A stretch of DNA of 64,000 bases, taken from assembly GCA_937873135.1 (NCBI GenBank), contig CALMVQ010000003.1:36793-100792 (forward strand). Direction: 5' to 3'. This stretch comes from an uncultured Scytonema sp. Lineage in GTDB: Bacteria > Cyanobacteriota > Cyanobacteriia > Cyanobacteriales > Nostocaceae. How positions within the stretch are numbered: the first letter of the stretch is position 1; every line of letters starts with the position of its first letter. A program made the position numbers and the translations under genes. This document shows positions 1 to 8,552 of the stretch, in pieces. The notes under the pieces are model-generated. The model searched no databases and was not told the DNA's origin. It worked only from the letters and a program-made list of their open reading frames with translations.

Positions 1-413
1 ATACTCGCGCACGCATAGAGTTAGCAGCACGGGGGGTTGATAACATTGATGAACTGCTGCAACAAAGGTTTGCTGTGATTAACGTTTGGCGACCGATAGC
101 ACCAGTTCAGGAGTCACCATTGACAGTGTGCGCCGCTCTCAGTATCGCACCAACAGATCTTGTCGCTAGCGACCTCGTGTACCGCGATCGCGTTGGCGAG
201 ACTTACGCAGTCACATACAACCCAACGCACCGATGGTTCTATTTTCCGCAAATGCAACGGGACGAAGTGTTATTCATCAAATGCTTCGACTCCATAGAAG
301 ACGGACGGGCGAGGTTTGCCACCCATACTGGATTTGACGACCCGACAAGCCCGGTAGATGCCCCGCCGCGAGAGAGCATAGAGTTACGGACGCTGGTTTT
401 CTACCCCTCATAG
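1..413 (+). CDS. CmcJ/NvfI-like oxidoreductase or methyltransferase, 5'-truncated by window edge
   Basis: The reading frame is open from base 3 to the TAG at 411-413, so the gene begins before the window and the GTG at 75 is internal. The visible 137 residues contain INVWRPI, DLVYRDRVGETYAVTYNP, HRWFYFPQM and FDDPTSPVDAPPRESIELR. These resemble the C-terminal half of the CmcJ/NvfI (AsaB-like) family, whose members act as hydroxylases or methyltransferases in secondary metabolism and as uncharacterised enzymes in bacteria. The C-terminus looks complete. The substrate cannot be inferred. The next gene is on the other strand about 200 bases away, so this is the end of its transcription unit. Confidence 0.8.
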   Translation, partial: TRARIELAARGVDNIDELLQQRFAVINVWRPIAPVQESPLTVCAALSIAPTDLVASDLVYRDRVGETYAVTYNPTHRWFYFPQMQRDEVLFIKCFDSIEDGRARFATHTGFDDPTSPVDAPPRESIELRTLVFYPS

Positions 414-611
414 TTTTGGTGCTAGCGGATTTTGTGGAAACGTAAAAAAAAAACGAACTCAAACCTCAGGTAAACAAAAAAATGAGTACGAAAAGACGTG
501 TTTGCTAGTAACAATTTCTAGGAATTAAGTCAGAATAGTTACTATTTTGGAGAAAAGTAGTAACTAGCCGCGCTTATGAGCGATCGCCATTCATCTGCAG
601 CCACAACCTTG

Positions 612-1676
612 TCAAAATTTGGTAGGGGTTGGAGATGGCGGCGACTCCCTAAAATTCTCACTGTTACTGGTAAGAATCCAATCGGTCAGTTTAAAATCTG
701 ATTTGGCTAATTTCTCTGTGACTAAAAATTTCTTGGTTCCTTCTAGGAGTTGCAGTCCTTGAGCAGAAAATGCTTCCTCGGGAAACTGTTTGACGGAGAA
801 GGAAGCTTTAACGATATTAATTGGGTATCCAGATGCTTGGGCGTGAAATTTGTAATATTCTTCTGGGTTGGCTTTAATATCTTTGACTGCTTCAAGTTTA
901 ATCTGATTCCACTTCTTGGGAAGATTAGGATGTTTAGCAAGGAAATTTTCTGTTATTACAGTAGCGCTTGTCCCTGGTAAGTCAGGATGTTTCGCTGCTT
1001 CATCAATTACTGGAAACCCTTTTGACACTAAAATTGGACCTGTACCAGTCGGTGCGGCAATAGCAGCGACATCGCCACGTTCTAGGGCGGCTTGGGCAAC
1101 GCTTGGGAGTAGGTGAACAACGGTCACTTGTTCAGCAATGCCATTTTTTTGCAATAATCCTAATAAGTAGCGGTGCATATACGACCCAATTGAAGTCGCC
1201 ACTTTTTGCCCTTTGAGTTCTGTAATTGAATGCGGTCCGTTTTTCTTAGCTAACAACCAAGCATTTTGCCCCACTTGCTCTTGACTAATTAATCGGGTTT
1301 TGATGCCATTAGCTTTGGCGACGATCGCTGGTGTATCGCCATAGATGCCAATGTCTACCTTCTCTGCTACAAGAGCTTCATTGAGATCTGGTCCGTTGGG
1401 AAAATGGAAGATCTGGACCTTTGCGATCCCCAATTTCTCTAATTCCGGCTTAAGGTTGCCTTTATGTATTGCCCAGCCTATAGGTCCAGTTGGAACATTA
1501 GTGTTACTAATGATCCCTAAGTGCAGGGTAGAAGTAGTTGATGGGGCTTGGGTTTTAGTGCTTGGTGCTTCTTTAGATAAGATTTGATTGGAACTACACG
1601 CGGTGTTTAGTAGTAAGAGAGATGCTATTAAGGTGGATAATCTGGAAAAAAGGGGTGGATGGACAAAATCAGTCAT
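612..1676 (-). CDS. Sulfonate/nitrate-type ABC transporter substrate-binding lipoprotein
   Basis: A periplasmic solute-binding protein of the SsuA/TauA/NrtA (NMT1-like) superfamily. The frame extends upstream to 1847, but the ATG at 1676 is preferred because it places a lipoprotein signal (SLLLLNTACSS, lipobox ending at Cys) near the N-terminus, and the extension runs through a dispersed repeat. The body has the family pattern VPTGPIGWAIHKGNL, DIGIYGDTPAIVAKANG, then LKGQKVATSIGSYMHRYL. About 354 residues, a normal length. It is the third gene of a minus-strand set with a ferredoxin and an AprA-like flavoprotein, which suggests capture of an organosulfur compound. The permease and ATPase are not adjacent. 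Ligand unknown. Confidence 0.85.
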   Translation of the reverse strand: MTDFVHPPLFSRLSTLIASLLLLNTACSSNQILSKEAPSTKTQAPSTTSTLHLGIISNTNVPTGPIGWAIHKGNLKPELEKLGIAKVQIFHFPNGPDLNEALVAEKVDIGIYGDTPAIVAKANGIKTRLISQEQVGQNAWLLAKKNGPHSITELKGQKVATSIGSYMHRYLLGLLQKNGIAEQVTVVHLLPSVAQAALERGDVAAIAAPTGTGPILVSKGFPVIDEAAKHPDLPGTSATVITENFLAKHPNLPKKWNQIKLEAVKDIKANPEEYYKFHAQASGYPINIVKASFSVKQFPEEAFSAQGLQLLEGTKKFLVTEKLAKSDFKLTDWILTSNSENFRESPPSPTPTKF

Positions 1677-1699
1677 ATGACTTCGCAAAGGAATTTTTT

Positions 1700-1866
1700 T
1701 ATGAACCGCACCAGGCACAGAGGAGCCAGCGCTGCATTCTCGCAGTTCCGAGGAAAGTTTCCTTCCGTAGGAGACTGCGGAGCGCGATCTTCTCCCAAAA
1801 GAAGACGCTGCCTTGAACGACGTTCGTAGCGTCGAAACGAGCGTCACCCGAAGGGCGAACCCGTAA
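1700..1866. repeat. Dispersed intergenic repeat tract
   Basis: A GC-richer tract with units such as GCGGAGCGCGATCTTCTCCC, AGACGCTGCC, GTTCGTAGCGTC and CACCCGAAGGGCGAACC. Similar units recur near 13770, 14150-14215, 15070-15262, 15424-15483 and 16800-16868. It lies between the ferredoxin and binding-protein genes and creates a spurious N-terminal extension of the latter. Units contain small inverted motifs (for example GACGCT/AGCGTC). Confidence 0.65.
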
Positions 1867-1930
1867 GGACGCGATACAGAGAGAAAATATAGGGTTTTTG
1901 ATTTTTTGCGTAAATATTAAGTCTTTTTTT

Positions 1931-2260
1931 TTACTTTAAATGCTTTAGTAATTCGTAAGTTGAATCTTCTTTGGCTCCGTTTGTGCGTTCACGACCCCAA
2001 CCGATATTTTTGCGATAACTACCTAGCAGTCCGGCTTCTGCAAGAGACTTCTCGTCTACTGACTCAAGCGGTTCGACTTGAGGTGCTACATAAAGGGCAT
2101 CTACTGGACAGTACAATTCGCACATGAAACAAGTTTGACAGTCACTTTGTCTGGCAATGGTTGGAGGTGCGTTTTGTACGCTGTCAAATACATTTGTTGG
2201 GCAAACGTTGACGCAGATATTACACTCTATGCACCGCATGGCGCTGACTAATTCAATCAT
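1931..2260 (-). CDS. Two [4Fe-4S] ferredoxin, partner of the adjacent flavoprotein
   Basis: A 109-residue soluble electron carrier. Two cysteine clusters are visible: CIECNICVNVCP near residues 10-21 and CQTCFMCELYCP near 42-53, the CxxCxxCxxxCP pattern that binds two [4Fe-4S] centres. The remaining 55 residues form a tail with no recognised fold. ATG at 2260 follows the flavoprotein stop by about 27 bases on the same strand, so the two are almost certainly co-transcribed and form an AprAB-like complex. Adenylylsulfate reductase B subunits are longer, so AprB itself is unlikely. The electron acceptor or donor in the cell is unknown. Confidence 0.85.
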   Translation of the reverse strand: MIELVSAMRCIECNICVNVCPTNVFDSVQNAPPTIARQSDCQTCFMCELYCPVDALYVAPQVEPLESVDEKSLAEAGLLGSYRKNIGWGRERTNGAKEDSTYELLKHLK

Positions 2261-2287
2261 GTTGGTTGTTAGTTGTTCTACTAACTA

Positions 2288-3916
2288 CTATTTACTAACC
2301 ATTAACAACTCTTGAGTCTCTAGTTTTTTAGGTTCTGGTTTTACCCAGACTTGATCTAAACCTCCACTAATCAGGTGATGCTGCTGGTTCGCATCCAATT
2401 GTGGATGGTCTTCGTGCTTGTGCATACCGCGAGTTTCTTTGCGTTCTAAAGCGCTGCTGTACATCCATCGCGCTGTTGCTACCATTGCTGCTGCTTCCCG
2501 CGTCCGGACGATATTTTGATCGTTTGCAGATTGGCTATTACGAATTTCTTGCCAAAGTTGATTTAACCTCTGCAAAGATTCTGTCAAATTTTTCTCGTTG
2601 CGGAAATAGTTGCGATCGTAGGGGAAGACTTCGTCTTGGGTTGCTTGGATGATTTGATCGGGGTTTAGGGTGCGATCACTGCCAGAATAGAATGCAGCTT
2701 CGCCTATTGCTTCTGTTGGGCGTTGTGTTGCTTTATCTCCCAACTTATGGGCGTAAACGGTAGCAGATTGTCCAGCCCAATAACCTGAAGATATCGCCCA
2801 AGCAGCATTATGACTACCGCCGCCTGTGAACCCACCGCAGATTAATTCTCTTGTTGCTGCATCTCCGGCGGCATACAATCCTTTTACAGAGGTAGCGCAG
2901 GTATCATCCACAATTCTAATTCCACCTGTACCACGCACTGTTCCTTCGAGGCGGAGGGTGACGGGGAAGCGCTGGGTAAAGGGATCAATGCCTGCCCGAT
3001 CTAAGGGTAGGAAGAAGTTGGGCTGTGCCTTACGCATGGCTGAGCGCATTTCTTCTGTTGCTTGATCGATAATGGCGTAAACTGGTTGATTCAACAAGGT
3101 TTTGGCAATCACCGAACGTCCCCCGTGTGAACCTGCGCCCGGAATTGGGGTGTTGTCTTCGTAGGTAAAAGTTGCCCAGCTGTAAAATAGGGTTTTGGTG
3201 ACGGAAGAAAAGGCGGGACAGATGCCGTAAGCGTTGGAAAATTCCATTCCCGACATTTCGGCACCTGCTTCAGCCGCCATTAAGTAACCGTCCCCAGTTA
3301 AAACGTTGCATCCTAGTGCTTTACTTAAGAAAGCACAGCCGCCAGTGGCAATGATCGCCGCACCTGATTGCACAATCCATTTTTTACCCGTTTGACGGTT
3401 AATTCCTGTTGCACCTGCAACTGCACCATCAGATACCAACAGTTGCAAAGCTGGACTGTTGTCTAAGATTGTGACGCCTGCCCGTTTGATTTGCTTGCGC
3501 ATCAGTCGCATATATTCTGGTCCTTGGAGACTACGCCGATAGGGTTTACCCGATTCGTCGGTGGGAAAGGGATAACCCCAGTCTCCTAACAGATTGACGT
3601 TCGCATAAGTTTGATCCAGTACCCGCTGCATCCAATCGCGGTTTGATAAAAATCCACCCAATGTTTCGCGACTTGCCATTGCTGCATCTCGAGCATCAGC
3701 ATCAGGCGGTACGTACCAAACGCCGTTGCCAGATGCCGCCGCGCAGCCTGTGGTACCACAGTAACCTTTATCTACGAGGACAACTCTAGCACCACTCGAT
3801 GCAGCACTCCAAGCTGCCCAAGTACCAGCCGGACCACCTCCAATTATCAGCACATCTGCCTGCAAGTTAGGATAAATATCAGTGGTAGATGACTCTTCTG
3901 ACCAAAACTGATTCAT
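2288..3916 (-). CDS. AprA/fumarate-reductase-like FAD-dependent oxidoreductase
   Basis: About 542 residues. The N-terminus has a dinucleotide-binding motif, DVLIIGGGPAGTWAAWSAA followed by VLVDKG, and then GTTGCAAASGNG. The C-terminal FAD segment GLYAAGDAA is followed by GGFTGGGSHNAAWAISSG, typical of the succinate dehydrogenase/fumarate reductase/adenylylsulfate reductase flavoprotein family. A TTG at 3925 is possible, but ATG 3916 has GAGGAA ten bases upstream and is chosen. The next gene downstream is the two-cluster ferredoxin, then a sulfonate-type binding protein. This suggests a redox step in organosulfur use, but the reaction is an inference. Upstream is a long AT-rich spacer that should hold the promoter. 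Confidence 0.85.
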   Translation of the reverse strand: MNQFWSEESSTTDIYPNLQADVLIIGGGPAGTWAAWSAASSGARVVLVDKGYCGTTGCAAASGNGVWYVPPDADARDAAMASRETLGGFLSNRDWMQRVLDQTYANVNLLGDWGYPFPTDESGKPYRRSLQGPEYMRLMRKQIKRAGVTILDNSPALQLLVSDGAVAGATGINRQTGKKWIVQSGAAIIATGGCAFLSKALGCNVLTGDGYLMAAEAGAEMSGMEFSNAYGICPAFSSVTKTLFYSWATFTYEDNTPIPGAGSHGGRSVIAKTLLNQPVYAIIDQATEEMRSAMRKAQPNFFLPLDRAGIDPFTQRFPVTLRLEGTVRGTGGIRIVDDTCATSVKGLYAAGDAATRELICGGFTGGGSHNAAWAISSGYWAGQSATVYAHKLGDKATQRPTEAIGEAAFYSGSDRTLNPDQIIQATQDEVFPYDRNYFRNEKNLTESLQRLNQLWQEIRNSQSANDQNIVRTREAAAMVATARWMYSSALERKETRGMHKHEDHPQLDANQQHHLISGGLDQVWVKPEPKKLETQELLMVSK

Positions 3917-4802
3917 ACTGCTCAAATTCCTCGCTTTAATATCAGATGCCCACGACAGAAAGACTTTGGCGATCGCACAGTTTTGTTATGCAAGTTTTCA
4001 ATAGACTGGCATCTACACTCTTAAAATACTGTTATTCTGTCAATTTACCGTATTTAATTTATAAAAATATAATCACATAGTTTCTTTAGAAAATCAAGGA
4101 CAATTTTCAGAAAAATTTAAATTCAAGGCATAAAGCCCAATTGATCAAGATAGAAAAAAACATACGCAAAAGGTTGCGTATAAAAATGTTAATACAGCCT
4201 TAATTGCTTGATGATTGCTAAACAGTTGTGTTGCGTAGAGTGAGAAAGACTAAAACACAAGTAGCGCGTTTCAGTGAATCGTTGCTCAGATTGCTCTTCT
4301 GAAAAATGTCAAATGACTTTATAAAAAGAATTTCAGTTTTTCAGAGCCTGCGATCGCCGTTTCGGTTTCGCTATAACCAGATTAGCAATATTTGGCTGAT
4401 TTCAATCTTTGATATCAGATCCGATATCAAATTTGCACTAATACTCCCTTTTTCTCCACATCCGTAGAGGCGTTTGTACAAGAAATTTAATGTTGTAATT
4501 TTTTATCAACTGCCCTTGCTATTTCACTAAGACTATGTAAAACTACTAGAATTATACTAATATCCTATCAATTAACCGAAGTTTATTAGACAACCAAAGG
4601 GGATAACAACTCTGCTAAAACAATTGAGCGGCAAAGCTTTCAGGTTACAGACCAAAAAATTGAGGGGATGAAAGGCTTTAGTTTTCAACTTCACAGCCTA
4701 CCGAGGGTTTTTAGTGTTCCACCCCAGCCTTACTCTTGCCAGATATAATTATTGGAGGTTTTTTTGCATGGGATCTGATCCGAATAGGGAACGCTAATAC
4801 CG
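3917..4802. other. AT-rich intergenic region between flavoprotein operon and degraded sulfonate locus
   Basis: No convincing coding sequence. It must contain the promoter of the minus-strand flavoprotein operon. The only clear structure is the GATATC inverted repeat at 4408-4431. The last 60 bases precede the binding-protein stub and are out of frame with it. Confidence 0.55.
4408..4431. repeat. Perfect 9-bp inverted repeat, possible operator
   Basis: Arms TTTGATATC and GATATCAAA are separated by six bases (AGATCC). The symmetry and its place in a spacer between opposed transcription units fit a regulator-binding site. No run of T follows that would suggest a terminator. Binding protein unknown. 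Confidence 0.4.
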
Positions 4803-4997
4803 ATGTTGGATTTTAACCGCACCCTCGACGTAGATAAAAGTGAATCGACCAAGGAAATCATTAACAAGCAACAACAGGTTGCAGACTTATGGTACAGCCT
4901 AAAACTTATTCCTAAGAAGGTCAATGTGAGAGACGGGTTTTTGACACCCGAACAGTATGCCGAAATTACTCCCAAGGATGTGCTAGCTAAAAAGTAG
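4803..4997 (+). pseudogene. C-terminal remnant of an aliphatic-sulfonate binding protein
   Basis: Only 64 residues remain. Segments such as NKQQQVADLWYSLKLIPKKV and FLTPEQYAEITPK match the C-terminal end of SsuA-like binding proteins, in which an active copy would have about 330 residues. An in-frame TAG at 4785-4787 lies just upstream, and no signal peptide or N-terminal domain is present. The stub directly precedes the broken taurine dioxygenase, in the gene order usual for sulfonate operons. Treated as a relic rather than a small gene. Confidence 0.7.
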
Positions 4998-5036
4998 CAA
5001 ATCAATTCTCAGGATAAATCAAAAAAGGAGATTATT

Positions 5037-5902
5037 ATGCCTACATTGACTTCAACGAATTTTCAAATAACTCCCATTGATGCACCCTTAGGAGCTGTGG
5101 TGCAACAGGCTGGATGCAAGCCAACCTGTTGCACCTGAAGTCCTGTTTGCAACTGAAGCAAGCTCTGCGCGATTACCATATCTTGATTTTCAAAGAGCTT
5201 TTGCTCTTTGATGTGCAACTATTGGACTTTGCATTTTACTTTGGCTCACTCTATGTACCACCAGATGATATTCCGGTGCTAGCTTCTAAGGGTAGGAGTT
5301 ACTCCGGTGGTGATTCCGATTTCCAACGTTGATGGCGGCTACACTGGCTCTGGAGAGATTCCCTTCCATTCCGATCACCAATGGACTCCCTATCCTTCGA
5401 GTAGATCGCTGCTTTATGCGCTGGAAGTTCCAGTTAAGGGTGGAGATACCTATTGGTTAAATCTTAATTTGGCATATGAGACGTTAGATGAGTCAACTAA
5501 GCGACGGATTGCTGACTTGAAGTTGATTACGTACAACCCGTTTTTGCGAAATCCTGACGCACCAAAAGCTAAATATCGTTTGGATCAAAGTATTCCCCTG
5601 ATCAGTCCTGTCTTCCTCCATCCTTTGGTTCGGACTCACCCCGATAGCGGCAAAAAAATTCTCTCCCTGAGTTTGACTACTGAAGTCGAAATTGTCGGCA
5701 TAGATCCGCAAGCAGGAGCAGAATTGATCGAGCAGTTGAGACAGGATCTGAATCAACTTCAGTTTTATTATCAACACAAATGGTCTGTGGCTTGATTGTC
5801 TACTGGGACAATCAAGCTACCTTACACTATCGTCAAGCATTTGATCCGAATCAGCGACGGGTAATGAAGCGCGTCAGCCTTGCAGGTAGTCGTCCATTTT
5901 GA
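5037..5902 (+). pseudogene. tauD: Taurine dioxygenase (TauD family), broken by several frameshifts
   Basis: An intact start (AAGGAG six bases before ATG 5037) opens a frame reading TSTNFQITPIDAPLGAVVQQ, then stops. Homology continues in other frames: LDASQPVAPEVLFA, QALRDYHILIFKE, FGSLYVPPDDIPVLAS, TPVVIPISNVDGGY, EIPFHSDHQW and, after the stop near 5793, IVYWDNQATLHYRQAFDP to AGSRPF. The Fe(II) facial-triad His and Asp (HSD) and the distal His (LHYR) are still readable, so decay is recent. At least four frame changes are needed. The intact enzyme would oxidise taurine to sulfite and aminoacetaldehyde with 2-oxoglutarate. Confidence 0.85.
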
Positions 5903-5928
5903 AGTAAATACAATCTTGAGTTGCTAAC

Positions 5929-6741
5929 ATGACTACAATTTCTACATACGACCCAACGTTATTTGAAGGTGCTGCTTGGTATTATGCTCGTTACAGACCT
6001 AAATATCCACCAGCTTTGTTTGAGTTGCTAACAGAAAAATTTCAACTCAATGGTCAGGGACGGCTTCTTGACCTTGGTTGTGGTGCTGGGTTGATTACAA
6101 TTCCTTTAAGTGATCGCTTTGAAGAAGTCATTGGGCTAGATCCTGATCCAGATATGCTTAAAGTTGCCCACCGGGAAGCAGAAGCATCAGGAGTAACAAA
6201 TATCAGTTGGGTGCAACAACGAGCAGAACTAATTTCTCCCGCAACAGGCAAATTCCGTCTGGTAACAATTGGGCGTGCTTTTCATTGGATGCAACGGGAA
6301 CTTGTACTAGAGCGAATTTATAAGTTGCTCTCTACTGATGGTGGAGTAGCAATTATTAATGCTCCTCAAGATGCTTGGACTAGTGAGCATCCGTGGAAAA
6401 AAACAGCGATCACAGTTGTCAAGCGGTGGCTGGGTGAACAACGTCGGACAGGTCAAGGTGGACAAGGTGTGTGGAAACCTCTAGCAGTTTCCCATGAAGA
6501 GATATTGGCTAAATCGCCCTTTCCTCGCATCGATAAATATGAGTTGAAATTTGAGCAATCTTGGACGATTGACACTTACCTTGGCTATCTCTATACAACT
6601 GCTTTCTGCCTACCATCTTTTGTAGGAGATAATTGCGAAAAATTCGAGACGGATCTCAAAGAATCTCTGCTTGCTGTCGAACCATCTGGGCAGTTTACAG
6701 AAGAACTACCCGTCTATGTTATTGCTGCTTGGAAGCAGTAA
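5929..6741 (+). CDS. Class I SAM-dependent methyltransferase
   Basis: A 270-residue soluble protein with the Rossmann SAM-binding motif LLDLGCGAGLITIPL near residues 46-60, an acidic second motif (VIGLDPDPDML), and VTIGRAFHWM downstream. This matches the Methyltransf_11/UbiE-like small-molecule methyltransferases. The opening, AAWYYARYRPKYP, is typical of a bacterial subgroup without a defined substrate. ATG 5929 is the only good start. It is an intact gene between the broken tauD and the ssuD stub, and its role may be unrelated to them. Confidence 0.85.
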   Translation: MTTISTYDPTLFEGAAWYYARYRPKYPPALFELLTEKFQLNGQGRLLDLGCGAGLITIPLSDRFEEVIGLDPDPDMLKVAHREAEASGVTNISWVQQRAELISPATGKFRLVTIGRAFHWMQRELVLERIYKLLSTDGGVAIINAPQDAWTSEHPWKKTAITVVKRWLGEQRRTGQGGQGVWKPLAVSHEEILAKSPFPRIDKYELKFEQSWTIDTYLGYLYTTAFCLPSFVGDNCEKFETDLKESLLAVEPSGQFTEELPVYVIAAWKQ

Positions 6742-6772
6742 ATTTTCAGCTTTGGTGGGCAATGGTAGCCCA

Positions 6773-6902
6773 TTCAAGCGGAATCCGAGGGACAACGCCG
6801 AATGGTACAACCACATCAAGGCAGTCGCGAACAATTAGAAATTAGTCCCAATTTATGGTCAGGAGTTGGCTTAGTGCGTGGAGGGGCTGGTACTGACTAT
6901 AA
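6773..6902 (+). pseudogene. ssuD: Remnant of FMNH2-dependent alkanesulfonate monooxygenase
   Basis: Reading from about 6790 gives [20 protein letters not shown] followed by [16 protein letters not shown], a signature segment of SsuD-type monooxygenases near their C-terminus. A one-base shift near 6785 restores FKRN upstream. Homology stops abruptly at about 6892-6898, where a sequence also found at 16048 begins. Nothing of the N-terminal two thirds remains. With the tauD and binding-protein relics it marks a lost sulfonate-use cluster. Confidence 0.7.
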
Positions 6903-6917
6903 CGAACCGTATCGTCT
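6899..6917 (+). repeat. 19-base sequence shared with 16048-16066
   Basis: ATAACGAACCGTATCGTCT occurs here at the point where ssuD homology ends, and again at 16048-16066 upstream of a small secreted-protein gene. It may be the end of a mobile element or a short dispersed repeat. Confidence 0.5.
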
Positions 6918-6968
6918 TGTTTAACTTCTAGAAAACATCCAATCGTAGCTAAACTGGAGTTTGTGTCT

Positions 6969-7604
6969 ATGTCACCGCAATCAACACAACAATTAGAGAA
7001 AAACGTCTCTCAAACGCAATCTCCCCTAAAAGTGCCTGCCACTCGCAGACGGAATCAGCGTTCCCATCAGGCAATTCTCAATGCTGCTGCTGAGTTATTA
7101 GAGGAAAAAGGCTATGGCGGTGTTTGTATTGAGGCGATCGCCAACCGTGCAGGGGTGGGCAAGCAAACTATTTACCGTTGGTGGTCATCCAAGGCGGAGG
7201 TAATGATGGAAGCTTATTCTACCGATGCCGCACACAATTTTCCCACACCTGATACTGGTTCAGTTAAACAAGACCTGTGTCAGATTCTGCAACAAATGTT
7301 TACAGTGCTGACAACGACGACGGCGGGTGCTGCTTTCACCGGACTCATTGCGGAAGCGCAAATGGACACCAATTTAACTGAGGCGTTTCGCGAACAGTTT
7401 ATTGCCAGTCGCAGAAAAGCTACCCGTACCATTTTAGAGCGAGGTATCGACCGAGGTGAAATACGCCCAGATCTGAATTTAGAATTGGTAATTGATGGAA
7501 TTTATGGTCCAATCTGGTATCGGTTGCTGTTAAAGCATGCACCTTTGGATGATGTATTTACGGAAGAATTGATAAATTTATTGATGCTAGGTATACAAAG
7601 TTAG
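6969..7604 (+). CDS. TetR/AcrR-family transcriptional regulator
   Basis: About 211 residues. The N-terminal helix-turn-helix reads ILNAAAELLEEKGY, IEAIANRAGVGKQTIYRWW, a clear TetR DNA-binding domain at about residues 35-85. The C-terminal part (QILQQMFTVL, FREQFIASRRKATRTILERG, LVIDGIYGPIWYRLL) matches the TetR_C ligand-binding domain of the AcrR type. GTG 6963 is possible, but ATG 6969 has TGGAGT eight bases upstream. The SDR gene starts 43 bases downstream on the same strand, so the regulator probably controls that operon and itself. Inducer unknown. Confidence 0.9.
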   Translation: MSPQSTQQLEKNVSQTQSPLKVPATRRRNQRSHQAILNAAAELLEEKGYGGVCIEAIANRAGVGKQTIYRWWSSKAEVMMEAYSTDAAHNFPTPDTGSVKQDLCQILQQMFTVLTTTTAGAAFTGLIAEAQMDTNLTEAFREQFIASRRKATRTILERGIDRGEIRPDLNLELVIDGIYGPIWYRLLLKHAPLDDVFTEELINLLMLGIQS

Positions 7605-7646
7605 CGGGTGCGTTGCGAGTCATCTGTGATAGTTTAGGAGTGATTT

Positions 7647-8396
7647 ATGGTAGGTAAATTAGATGGAAAAGTGGCGATTATTACTGGCGCTTCTTCTGGT
7701 ATTGGGGAGGCTACAGCAGTCGCCTTAGCAGCAGAGGGAGTAAGAGTCGTGATCGCAGCAAGACGTGCTGAGCGTTTGAATGCGGTAGCAAAAAGGATCG
7801 AAGCCACCAGTGGTCAGGTATTGCCTATTGTTACGGATATTACAGACGAAGCTCAAGTGAATTATTTGGTGCAAAAGACTAACGCAGAGCTAGGACAGGT
7901 GGATATTCTAGTTAATAATGCAGGAATTGGCGTGCTAGGCACAATTGATACTGGAAATCCTGCAGACTGGCGGCGAGCATTGGATGTGAATGTTCTAGGA
8001 GTTTTATATGCTACCCATGCAGTCTTACCTATTCTCAAAACCCAACAATCTGGACATATAGTCAATATTTCTTCTGTCGCAGGACGGACAGCGCGGGCTG
8101 GTGTTGGAGTTTATAACGCTACCAAATGGGGTGTCAATGCTCTTTCAGAAGCATTACGCCAAGAAGTGTATAAGGACAATATTCGCGTTACCATCATCGA
8201 ACCAGGCTTAGTCGATACACAATTCAGTGACTTCATTTCTGATCCCATTGCCAAACAGCGTAGCGAAGAACGACGTAAGAGAATAACGCCTCTAAAAAGT
8301 GAGGATATTGCTAGAGCTATAGTCTATGCGGTGACACAACCCCAACATGTGAATGTGAATGAAATTCTGATTCGACCGACTTCACAAGATAACTAG
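7647..8396 (+). CDS. Short-chain dehydrogenase/reductase
   Basis: A 249-residue classical SDR. It shows the cofactor motif TGASSGIGEAT near residue 13, AARRAERL (an Arg after the second strand, suggesting NADP preference), the NNAGIG motif, Ser in SSVAGR and the YNATK catalytic Tyr/Lys. The C-terminal segment ending HVNVNEILIRPT is typical of the YdfG-like subgroup. RBS TTAGGAG precedes ATG 7647. It is probably co-transcribed with the TetR gene. A second protein of the same subgroup is at 39452. The substrate is not predictable. Confidence 0.9.
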   Translation: MVGKLDGKVAIITGASSGIGEATAVALAAEGVRVVIAARRAERLNAVAKRIEATSGQVLPIVTDITDEAQVNYLVQKTNAELGQVDILVNNAGIGVLGTIDTGNPADWRRALDVNVLGVLYATHAVLPILKTQQSGHIVNISSVAGRTARAGVGVYNATKWGVNALSEALRQEVYKDNIRVTIIEPGLVDTQFSDFISDPIAKQRSEERRKRITPLKSEDIARAIVYAVTQPQHVNVNEILIRPTSQDN

Positions 8397-8552
8397 GGTT
8401 TTTGCTCTATGAGTTTTCCGCCCAATGGTAGCGATCGCAATGCTTGTGAGAAATGCGGGCTGACTAGTCTAAACTGTAGTAGTATTTCTGAAACAACCCG
8501 CTGTACATATCATGTATATATATTTAGGTTCTTCAGTACTTGTTATGCTGAA

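Noticed and set aside
1677..1847. 57-residue N-terminal extension of the binding protein
   Set aside because: It translates a dispersed repeat tract and would place the lipoprotein signal internally.
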